The position numbers and the translations under genes were made by a program. Positions 7,337 to 13,128 of a DNA stretch of 13,128 bases are shown here, in pieces. The notes under the pieces were generated by a model. That model had not been told where the DNA came from and did no database searches. It saw only the letters and a program-made list of their open reading frames with translations. Each line of letters opens with the position of its first letter. The stretch's first letter is position 1. Source of the stretch: Planctomycetota bacterium (GTDB lineage: Bacteria > Planctomycetota > PLA2); assembly GCA_023150495.1 (NCBI GenBank), contig JAKLKT010000026.1, forward strand, positions 1-13,128. Reading direction: 5' to 3'.

Positions 7337-7412
7337 CGTAATCAGGTTTGGACCGCCGTGGCGGGAACCTCCCGCCTCCGGCCGAAAGGTATTATCCCCG
7401 GGCACTTTTCGG
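7337..7412. promoter_or_regulatory. Divergent promoter region with small palindrome
   Basis: The 76 bases between the divergent toroid-repeat gene and the second sigma gene must hold both promoters. A perfect inverted repeat GGCGGGA-ACC-TCCCGCC lies at 7360-7376. On the plus strand it contains GGAACC (7364-7369), the -35 core favoured by many ECF sigma factors. Eighteen bases later comes GGTATT (7388-7393), a possible -10. This could be an autoregulated ECF promoter with an operator-like palindrome; no experiment or search supports it here. Confidence 0.3.
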
Positions 7413-8036
7413 ATGGCGACCGCACACGTTTTCCGCCTAGGCCTCTTCTCCTCGGATGTCCCGAAGGAGGAGGCCGCCGACCGCAGCGAGGAGATCGCAC
7501 TCCTCCGGCGCGCGCAGGCGGGGGACCAGGACGCCTTCAGCGAGGTGGTCAACCGCCACTGGAAGCGCGCCTTCTGGACCGCGTACGACGTCCTCTACGA
7601 CCACGACCGGGCGCAGGACGTGGCGCAGGAGGCGTTCGTCAAGGTCCACAAGGCGCTCCAGAGCTACGACCTCGGCCGCGATTTCGCATCGTGGCTCTAT
7701 CGGATCGTCTTGAACCTCGCGATCGACCACAAGCGCCGCATGGAACGCGACCGGACCGTCCCGACCGACAAGGTCGAGGACCTCGTGGACGCGCGGAAGG
7801 CCGTGGCCGAGGACGACGAGAAGGCGGCGACCATCGAGCGGGTCGAGCAGGTGCTCCGGGACATGCCCGAGGCGTACAGGATCCCGCTCACCATGAAGGA
7901 CATCGACGGCCTCTCCGTTGAGGAAGTCGCGAGGATCCTAGATCTCTCCTACTCGACCGTGCGCTGGCGCCTCCACCGGGCGCGGAGCCTCTTCCGCGAG
8001 CGATGGACGCGACTTCTGCGCCGAGAGGAACGCTGA
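7413..8036 (+). CDS. ECF-type RNA polymerase sigma factor (RpoE-like)
   Basis: A 207-residue ECF sigma factor. Region 2 spans about 36-113: DAFSEVVNRHWKRAFWTAY, then DRAQDVAQEAFVKVHKAL, then DFASWLYRIVLNLAIDHKRR, the classic RpoE pattern. Region 4 spans about 142-196, with RDMPEAYRIPLTMKDIDGLS and the helix-turn-helix SVEEVARILDLSYSTVRWRL. An acidic linker (about 117-140) joins them. The N-terminal 25 residues are a short extension. ATG 7413 is chosen because the frame upstream runs antisense through the signal peptide of the divergent gene. No Shine-Dalgarno is visible, so initiation may be leaderless or SD-independent. The next gene, six bases downstream, is a membrane anti-sigma, so the pair probably forms a transmembrane signalling switch. 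This sigma is only distantly similar to the one at 4859-5446. Confidence 0.92.
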   Translation: MATAHVFRLGLFSSDVPKEEAADRSEEIALLRRAQAGDQDAFSEVVNRHWKRAFWTAYDVLYDHDRAQDVAQEAFVKVHKALQSYDLGRDFASWLYRIVLNLAIDHKRRMERDRTVPTDKVEDLVDARKAVAEDDEKAATIERVEQVLRDMPEAYRIPLTMKDIDGLSVEEVARILDLSYSTVRWRLHRARSLFRERWTRLLRREER

Positions 8037-8042
8037 AGCACC

Positions 8043-8585
8043 ATGAGAAGGTCCCGCCTCGAATCGCTCCTCTACGACTACGTCGCTGGCGATCTCGACG
8101 AGCCCTCCTGTCGCGAGGTCGAGCGCCTGATCGAGACCGATCCCAGGGCGCGCGAGCTCCACGGGGAGGTCAAGGCCGCCCAGGACGCCTTGCGGCTCCT
8201 GCGCGAGCGTCCCGAGCCGCCCGTCGCCGCGCGCGACGTCATGCCCGGTATCCACGCCGCGATCGCCGCGAGCGCGTTCGAGCCGAAGCCCCGCCTCCTG
8301 CTCGAGGGTATCGGCACGCGCTACTACCGGAGGGTCGCGGTGGCCGCGACGATCCTCTTCGCGCTGACCGTCGGGTACTTCTCGTTCTCCGGCGGCGGCG
8401 CCGCGCCGCCTCCTCCTCCCCGCCGCCCCTCCACCCCCACCATCGCGAAGGGCGCGCTCGAGCTCGGGAGCCGCCGCGAGGGGATCTCGGCGAAGGAGCT
8501 CTTCGAGGCCTACGAGAGCTCCATCTACCTCGGCGAGCCGGTCGAGCCCGTCGCGAACGTCATCGACATCGTCGGGTCGAGGTGA
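8043..8585 (+). CDS. Single-pass membrane anti-sigma factor
   Basis: A 180-residue protein. The cytoplasmic N-terminal domain (about 1-95) begins LESLLYDYVAGDLDEPSCREVERLIETDP, the typical opening of anti-sigma helical domains. The zinc HxxxCxxC motif is absent; only Cys23 remains. One transmembrane helix lies at about 97-115 (RVAVAATILFALTVGYFSF). A polyproline stretch (121-126) and a Pro/Thr-rich linker lead to a short extracytoplasmic tail of about 45 residues. The protein is expected to hold the preceding ECF sigma at the membrane until a signal releases it. The gene begins six bases after the sigma stop and its TGA shares one base with the next ATG (TGATG), so the three genes are translationally coupled. 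The family is assigned from context and layout; primary sequence is diverged. Confidence 0.75.
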   Translation: MRRSRLESLLYDYVAGDLDEPSCREVERLIETDPRARELHGEVKAAQDALRLLRERPEPPVAARDVMPGIHAAIAASAFEPKPRLLLEGIGTRYYRRVAVAATILFALTVGYFSFSGGGAAPPPPPRRPSTPTIAKGALELGSRREGISAKELFEAYESSIYLGEPVEPVANVIDIVGSR

Positions 8586-9646
8586 TGCGGGGCGTCGCGC
8601 TTCTCGTCTCCGTCGCCGCGGCGACCGCCTATGCCCAGGACGCGAAGAAGCTCTGCCGCGCGGTCGTGCAGGTGCAGGCGACCGATCGCGCGCTCGAGCG
8701 CGCGCGGGAGGCGCACAAGGAGGGCAGGCTCGACGTCCTCCAGCAGATCACGATCCACCAGCCCTATACGCTCGTGGTCACGGGAGTCTGCATCTCCGAG
8801 CGCGAGATCCTGACGCCCGCGCTCCACCCGCGCGCCGACCTGCGCGTCGTCGTCAAGTACTTCGACGGCCGGGTCGCCGAGGCGAAGGTCAAGGGCACGG
8901 ACCCGCTGTCGAACTGCGCGCTCGTCGAGGTTCCCGACGACTCGCCTGCGTTCGTGCCGATCGACCCGGGCGTCGCCGCAAAGGACGACACGCCGATCGG
9001 GATCGCCGGCTGCGCGGTGCACTGCAGCGAGGGGAAGTCGAAGTTCCTCCGCGGCCGCGTGCGCGCGGAGCACCTCGCGATCGGCATCCAGGACATGTAC
9101 GGCGTCACGGGAACCGGCTGCATCGTGCTCGGCTCCGTGTTCGCCGTGGGCACGCTCGAGGGCCGGCCGAACGTCGGCGCCGCGTGCGTCGACGACGAGG
9201 GCCGGCTCGTCGGGCTCGTCGTCGGCGGGCTTCCGCCTCGTCTCGTCGAGGACCCGGACGTGCCGGGGCAGCCGCGCCAGCTCGAGCTGCGCTTCGCGCT
9301 GCCGGCGGGAAAGATCGCGCGGGTCGTGGACGCGCTCCGCCGTGACGGGCGCGTCACGCGCGCGGACTTCGGGATCGACCTGCGGCCGGTCGAGGAGGCG
9401 GTGATCGCGCAGTTCGAGCTGCCGCCGTCGGCGTGCGCGGTCGCGGGGCTCTTCTCGCGGCCGACGCCGGACGGCTTCGCCGCGAACGACGTGATCGTGA
9501 CGGTGGACGGGAGGAGCTACCGCGACGCGTGGGAGCTGGCGGAGGCGCTGACGGAGAAGACTCCGGGCGTGCCCGTCAAGTTCGACATCCTGCGCCGCGG
9601 CCGCCGCGTGCCGCTGACCGCCACCCCCACCCTCCGCAAGGATTGA
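8585..9646 (+). CDS. Secreted HtrA-like pseudoprotease with C-terminal PDZ domain
   Basis: A 353-residue protein with a signal peptide (about 1-18, ending AYAQ) and a trypsin-like HtrA fold at about 23-250. The alignment cues are REILTPALHPRADLRVVVKYFDG (73-95) and AKVKGTDPLSNCALVEV (100-116), matching HtrA ILTNAHVV..AD and A.VVGTDP..DLALLKV. Further on, NVGAACVDDEGRLVGLVVGG (196-215) matches GNSGGPL....G.VIGI. At the triad positions His is replaced by Leu80 (His81 is one residue off), Asp by Asn110 and Ser by Val197, so proteolysis is not expected. A PDZ-like domain follows at about 262-350 (FAANDVIVTVDGRSYRDAWEL), able to bind C-termini. It is the third gene of a sigma/anti-sigma cassette. 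A periplasmic sensing or scaffolding role, like RseB or an inactive DegS, is inferred. The stop abuts a palindromic repeat. Confidence 0.8.
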   Translation: MRGVALLVSVAAATAYAQDAKKLCRAVVQVQATDRALERAREAHKEGRLDVLQQITIHQPYTLVVTGVCISEREILTPALHPRADLRVVVKYFDGRVAEAKVKGTDPLSNCALVEVPDDSPAFVPIDPGVAAKDDTPIGIAGCAVHCSEGKSKFLRGRVRAEHLAIGIQDMYGVTGTGCIVLGSVFAVGTLEGRPNVGAACVDDEGRLVGLVVGGLPPRLVEDPDVPGQPRQLELRFALPAGKIARVVDALRRDGRVTRADFGIDLRPVEEAVIAQFELPPSACAVAGLFSRPTPDGFAANDVIVTVDGRSYRDAWELAEALTEKTPGVPVKFDILRRGRRVPLTATPTLRKD

Positions 9647-9677
9647 TAGCGGTACGGTGCCAGGCACCGATCCGCTA
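9647..9677 (+). repeat. REP-like palindromic repeat, copy 2, between convergent genes
   Basis: The core TAGCGG-TA-CGGTGCC-A-GGCACCG-AT-CCGCTA forms two stacked perfect stems (6 and 7 bp) around a central A, separated by a symmetrical two-base internal loop. It is copy 2 of the element at 5931-5961 (29 of 31 positions identical). It starts immediately after the TGA of the pseudo-HtrA gene, so its first three bases add an in-frame TAG. It fills most of the 60-base gap between convergent genes, so it could act as a bidirectional transcript end or stabiliser. There is no flanking T-run in either direction. Confidence 0.8.
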
Positions 9678-9706
9678 ATACCCGGTTGCCGCCCGGCAGG
9701 CGCGGG

Positions 9707-12154
9707 TCATTTCTCGAACGCCTTCTTCGCCTCGGCGTAGAACTTGAGCTTGTCGATCGCCTCGGTGGCGACCGCGCGGATGTTCGCGTCGGGGTTCCGG
9801 AGCTGCGCGAGCGCCTCCTCGCCGAGCTCGACGAGGTACTGGTCGCGGACGGCGCCGAGCACCTCGAGGATCGCTGCCCGGTCGGTCCCCTTGAGGACCT
9901 TCCGGAACGCCTCGATCCGCCGGGGATCCTCCAGCTCCGTGAGCACCCTGACGGCGCCCAGCCTGTGGTCGCCTCCTCTCTCGCCGAGGGCCTCGATGAG
10001 CGCAAGCTCGACACATTCCGTCGGCGCGATCTGTTGGTAGACGGGCCAGAGCCCCGGCCACGTGCCCGCCCGAATCAGCTCAGCCGCGAGGGCGGAGTAC
10101 GCAGTCCCCTTCCACACGGCACCGGCCACCGCGTCGCGGTCGTAGTCGGAGAGGTTCGGGCGCTTCGCGAACTCGCGGACGAGCGCCGGGCCGTCCGCCA
10201 CGCGATCCACGAGCGCATCGAGCGCGATCGCGCGAGCGGCCGGGGTCGCCGAGTGGAGAGCGAGCTTGAGCGCCTCCGTGCCCGCCTCGCTCTTCTCCGC
10301 GGCCGCGGCGCCGGCGGCAGCGATCGCGATCTCGGGCCGCGGGTCGCCGACATGTCGAAGGAGCTTGCCGCGCTCCTCTCCGCCGGCGGTCCCGGTCCGG
10401 CGGACCGCGAGCCACACGTACGGCCCCGGGTAGCTGAGCGCCACCCGGTCGGGCGACAGGGCCACCGGATCGGTCCCGCGCCGGTACCAACCGTTCTCCG
10501 CCCTGAGCTCGGCCCCCCACCCCCACTCGGGGCCCTGCGCCGAGACGAGGCGGTCGGCGACGAGACCGACGAGCTCCTTCCGGGCTACGAGCGTGCGCAG
10601 GTCGCTGGCCGCACCCGGCCCCACCTTCGGAAGGACCACCCGGAAGAACTCCACGCCGGCGTCCTCGCGCCCTGCGAAGTCCATCCCCGCGTGCAGGAGC
10701 GCGTTCACGTCGCGCTCCGACCGGCAGAACTCGGCAAGCGCCCCCGCCTTTCCGGGCCCGAGGGCCCACAGACGATCCTTGTCGAGGAGCACCTGCGGGA
10801 AGCGCTTCTCCCCACGACGGCGCAGGCCTTCGACGATCGAGGGGACGTCCGCCTCCGCGACGCCGACGACCTTCAGGACCGCTCCGTCAGTCTCCCGCAG
10901 CGTCTCGTCGATCCCCGAGGCGGCCGCGATCGCCGCGGCCCGCACGCGGTTCGCCTCCTCGCCGAGATGCCTGCGCAACCAGATGAAGCTGAGCTCGAAC
11001 TTCGCAAGGCGGGGCTCGTTCGTCTCGATCGCCGCGAGGAGCAGCAGGGCGGCGGCGCGCGGCGACGCCGTCACCGCGCGCGTCACGAGCGTTGCGGATG
11101 GCGCGACGCCCTTCCCTGCGTTGCGCACGAGTACGCGCGCGAGCAGGAGGCCGCCCTCGTCGGGGAGATCCGAGACCGCGCTCTCATCGTGGATGCCTCT
11201 CGCTTCGAGAACCCCCTCGATCCGATCGAGGAACGCCGCACGGTCCGCGAAGCGGAGCAGGTACGGAACGACGTAGCTCGCCACCTCCGTTTCGCGCGCC
11301 TCGAGGGTCCGCAGCACCTCCTCGAGGTACGCGTCGGTGGCCTGCGGGTTGCCGACCCCGAGCATGGCGGACGTGCGAACCTCCTCGTCGCGATCGGCGA
11401 GCGCCCGCGTGAGCGTCGCGAAGGCGATCTCCCGTCCGTCTCCGAACGCGACGGAGGCCAAGGTGGCGACCGCCTGGACGCGGAGCCGTGGCGCGGATCG
11501 GTCGTAGAGCTTCCCCAGCGCGTCGGTCGCCACGGCGGGCAGGTCTGAAACCTGCCGGAGCTGCTCGACGATCGTGGATCGGAAGAGCGCCGCGTCGTCG
11601 AGGAGCGCGGCGGCGAGGACGCCGTACGCCTCCGGCGTGCGTTGCTCCACGAGCACGGCGGCCGCCCGTTGCACATGCCCGTCCGCGGTCGAGCGGAGCA
11701 GCCGCGCGAGCATCGGGTGCGCCGCCGCGCCGAGATCGACGAGGAACAGCCGGTCCGCGTCGGTCCAGGCGGCCTGGGTGAGGAGGCTCTTCAGCTTCTC
11801 GGCGACCGGCGAATCGCCCGGCCGGTGCTCCGGATCGAACTCCTCGCGCACCGCGAGCTTCCTCGCCCCCGCGATCTCGTCCTTCGCGTCCGGATAGCGC
11901 CGTTCGAGCGCCGCGACCAGCTCCGACGCGTCCTCGCCCTTCGCGACCTTGATCCGCACGAGGCCGAGGAGCGCGCGCGGCGCCTCCGGCGCGCCGGGCT
12001 TCTCGGCGAGCAGATTGCCGTAGAGCGCAGCGGCCTCGTCGAGCCTCCCCTCCGCCTGCTCGAGCCAGAAGGCCTTGTAGAAGAGCGCCGCGCCGCCGTC
12101 GTCCTGCGCGAGCGCCGCAGCCGTCACCACGAGAAGGATCGCGAGTGTCCTCAT
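9707..12154 (-). CDS. Large secreted HEAT-repeat protein
   Basis: An 815-residue, almost wholly helical protein with a signal peptide (MRTLAILLVVTAAALAQ). A TPR-like opening at about 22-52 contains YKAFWLEQAEGRLDEAAALY. Degenerate HEAT-like repeats follow at about 145-300, for example RVQAVATLASVAFGDG and DRDEEVRTSAMLGVGNP. They resume at about 620-810, for example GDPRPEIAIAAAGAAAAEK, HSATPAARAIALDALVDR and RNPDANIRAVATEAIDKL. The middle (about 330-600) is not clearly repetitive and holds a Trp/Tyr-rich stretch at about 560-610 that may be a separate domain. No catalytic motif is seen; such solenoids usually act as protein-binding scaffolds. It begins four bases after the response-regulator stop and is probably co-transcribed with the two-component genes. 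The ATG at 12154 directly precedes the signal peptide. Function is unknown. Confidence 0.8.
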   Translation of the reverse strand: MRTLAILLVVTAAALAQDDGGAALFYKAFWLEQAEGRLDEAAALYGNLLAEKPGAPEAPRALLGLVRIKVAKGEDASELVAALERRYPDAKDEIAGARKLAVREEFDPEHRPGDSPVAEKLKSLLTQAAWTDADRLFLVDLGAAAHPMLARLLRSTADGHVQRAAAVLVEQRTPEAYGVLAAALLDDAALFRSTIVEQLRQVSDLPAVATDALGKLYDRSAPRLRVQAVATLASVAFGDGREIAFATLTRALADRDEEVRTSAMLGVGNPQATDAYLEEVLRTLEARETEVASYVVPYLLRFADRAAFLDRIEGVLEARGIHDESAVSDLPDEGGLLLARVLVRNAGKGVAPSATLVTRAVTASPRAAALLLLAAIETNEPRLAKFELSFIWLRRHLGEEANRVRAAAIAAASGIDETLRETDGAVLKVVGVAEADVPSIVEGLRRRGEKRFPQVLLDKDRLWALGPGKAGALAEFCRSERDVNALLHAGMDFAGREDAGVEFFRVVLPKVGPGAASDLRTLVARKELVGLVADRLVSAQGPEWGWGAELRAENGWYRRGTDPVALSPDRVALSYPGPYVWLAVRRTGTAGGEERGKLLRHVGDPRPEIAIAAAGAAAAEKSEAGTEALKLALHSATPAARAIALDALVDRVADGPALVREFAKRPNLSDYDRDAVAGAVWKGTAYSALAAELIRAGTWPGLWPVYQQIAPTECVELALIEALGERGGDHRLGAVRVLTELEDPRRIEAFRKVLKGTDRAAILEVLGAVRDQYLVELGEEALAQLRNPDANIRAVATEAIDKLKFYAEAKKAFEK

Positions 12155-12158
12155 ATGC

Positions 12159-12860
12159 CTAGTGGACGCCCCCCGGAGCCCCCTGTCCGTCCCGATCCTG
12201 TAACGCGATCGCGTTCCCGACGAGCCGGTAGCCGACCGCCGGCACCGTGAGCAGCACCCGCGGATTCCCGCCGTCCTCCTCGATCTTCCTGCGCAGCCGC
12301 GCGATGTGGTTGTCGAGCGTGCGCGTCTCCGCCGCGTTCGCGACCCCCCAGAGCGCCCTGAGCATCTCCGCGCGCGGCACCGCCACGTCCGGCCGCGCGA
12401 GGAGGAACCGGAGGATCTCCGCCTCCGTCGGCGTCAGCCGCGCCCGGCGCGTCCCCCGCGAGACCGTGAGCGCGGAGAGGTCCACGCGCACCTCCGCGCT
12501 CGCGCCCCTCAGGCGCGCCTCGACCCGCGCGAGGAGCTCCTTCAACCCGAACGGCTTCGTCACGTAGTCGTCCGCGCCGAGCCGGAGCCCACGCACCTTG
12601 TCCTCCTCGGCGCCGCGCGCGGTCAGCACGATCACCGGCGTCGCGTTCCCGTCCGCGCGGAGCCGCTTCAGCACGTCGAACCCGCTCTTCCGCGGGAGCA
12701 TGAGGTCCAGCAGCACGAGATCGAACCCGCCCGCCCGCGCGGCGGAGAGACCCTCCTCGCCGTCCCCGGCAAGCACGACCTCGTACCCCTCGACCGCGAG
12801 GTTGTGCGAGAGCCCCTTCGCCATCGCGGGATCGTCCTCGACGACGAGGATCCGGCTCAC
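12159..12860 (-). CDS. OmpR/PhoB-family response regulator
   Basis: A 233-residue two-component response regulator. The receiver domain (about 3-117) has the acidic pocket E8/D9/D10, phosphoacceptor Asp52 in LLDLMLP, Thr80 in VIVLTARG and Lys102 in DDYVTKPF, so all key residues are present. The winged-helix DNA-binding domain spans about 127-215, with LTPTEAEILRFLL, the recognition region ETRTLDNHIARLRRKI and the terminal hairpin VLLTVPAVGYRLVG. An 18-residue polar tail follows the wing. It should bind DNA as a phosphorylated dimer and regulate transcription. The start is GTG 12860, with GGAGG seven bases upstream. GTGA overlaps the stop of the histidine kinase gene by four bases. The kinase is therefore its cognate partner, and the HEAT-repeat gene directly downstream is a possible target or accessory. 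Confidence 0.95.
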   Translation of the reverse strand: MSRILVVEDDPAMAKGLSHNLAVEGYEVVLAGDGEEGLSAARAGGFDLVLLDLMLPRKSGFDVLKRLRADGNATPVIVLTARGAEEDKVRGLRLGADDYVTKPFGLKELLARVEARLRGASAEVRVDLSALTVSRGTRRARLTPTEAEILRFLLARPDVAVPRAEMLRALWGVANAAETRTLDNHIARLRRKIEEDGGNPRVLLTVPAVGYRLVGNAIALQDRDGQGAPGGVH

Positions 12861-13128
12861 GAGGACGCCTCCGCGGGGAGCACGAGCGAGACGTCCGCGC
12901 CGCCCCCCTCGCCCCCCCCGATCTCCACGCGGCCGCCGTGCGCCTCCATGCAGGAGACCGCGAGCGAGAGGCCGAGCCCCGCGCCGGGCCCGTCCGGCGA
13001 GAGCCGCACGAACGGCTCGAGCACGCGCGCGCGGTCCGCCGCCGGGATTCCCGGGCCGCGATCCCGCACCGTGAGCCGCACGGAGCCGTTCTCCGCCGCG
13101 CCCGACAGCTCCACGCTGCCGCCGCCGT
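12857..13128 (-). CDS. Sensor histidine kinase, C-terminal ATPase fragment (5' end outside window)
   Basis: Only the last 90 or so residues are in the window. They form the end of a GHKL/HATPase_c domain: the G1 box DRGPGIP, the F box LEPFVRL, and the G2 box GAGLGLSLA, followed by the final strand GADVSLVLPAE. These bind ATP for autophosphorylation of a His that lies outside the window, as do the N box and the sensor and membrane parts. The frame is open to the right edge, so the GTG at 13114 is not a start. It overlaps the response-regulator start by four bases, so the two are a cognate pair. The input signal cannot be judged. Confidence 0.9.
   Translation of the reverse strand, partial: GGGSVELSGAAENGSVRLTVRDRGPGIPAADRARVLEPFVRLSPDGPGAGLGLSLAVSCMEAHGGRVEIGGGEGGGADVSLVLPAEASS

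Noticed and set aside
7337..7552. Longer start (7552) for the toroid-repeat protein, and longer start (7224) for the divergent sigma factor
   Set aside because: Each extension runs antisense into the other gene. The signal peptide beginning near 7336/7321 and the sigma homology beginning after 7413 fix the starts better.
9686..11548. Open frame of 620 residues on the plus strand
   Set aside because: It is antisense to the HEAT-repeat gene, is Arg/Glu/Leu-biased and has no signal or domain; the minus strand has a signal peptide and repeat pattern.
1..13128. CRISPR array, tRNA or rRNA genes, insertion sequence, prophage
   Set aside because: No regularly spaced repeats, cloverleaf-like sequences, transposase or integrase motifs were seen; the only dispersed repeat found is the two-copy palindrome.

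Overview
The window is about 70% G+C and densely coding, with no tRNA, rRNA, CRISPR or recognisable transposase. The gene content suggests a free-living high-GC bacterium, most likely a member of the Planctomycetota: two ECF sigma/membrane anti-sigma pairs, a FecR-like regulator, a planctomycete-style prenyltransferase/squalene-cyclase-repeat protein, a very large secretion pseudopilin, a HEAT-repeat secreted protein, and start sites with weak or missing Shine-Dalgarno sequences. This placement is an inference from gene style; Myxococcota or another high-GC phylum cannot be excluded.

Layout. (A) 1-5902, minus strand, reading right to left: a tyrosine/glycine-rich secreted protein, an ECF sigma factor, a single-pass FecR-like anti-sigma protein, and an oversized GspK-type pseudopilin that runs off the left edge. 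Spacing is tight (21 bases, then 64 bases containing a strong hairpin, then a 4-base GTGA overlap), so this is probably one operon linking an envelope-signalling sigma factor to a type II secretion-like component. (B) 6032-7336, minus strand: a secreted alpha/alpha-toroid repeat protein. (C) 7413-9646, plus strand, divergent from B: a second ECF sigma factor, its membrane anti-sigma, and an HtrA-like protein with a PDZ domain whose catalytic residues all appear lost. The arrangement resembles the sigma-E/RseA/DegS and AlgU/MucA/MucD systems, but with a pseudoprotease. (D) 9707-13128, minus strand: the 3' end of a histidine kinase, an OmpR-family response regulator and a large secreted HEAT-repeat protein, nearly abutting and probably co-transcribed.

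Two near-identical 31-base palindromic repeats (29 of 31 positions the same) lie in the two largest intergenic gaps, at 5931-5961 and 9647-9677. They look like members of a dispersed REP-like family. The most interesting points are the LamG-containing GspK with an internal repeated module, the sigma/anti-sigma/pseudo-HtrA cassette, the Tyr-rich protein leading the sigma-FecR-GspK operon, and the palindromic repeats. All coordinates and translations were read by eye; family assignments rest on motif recognition, not on searches.
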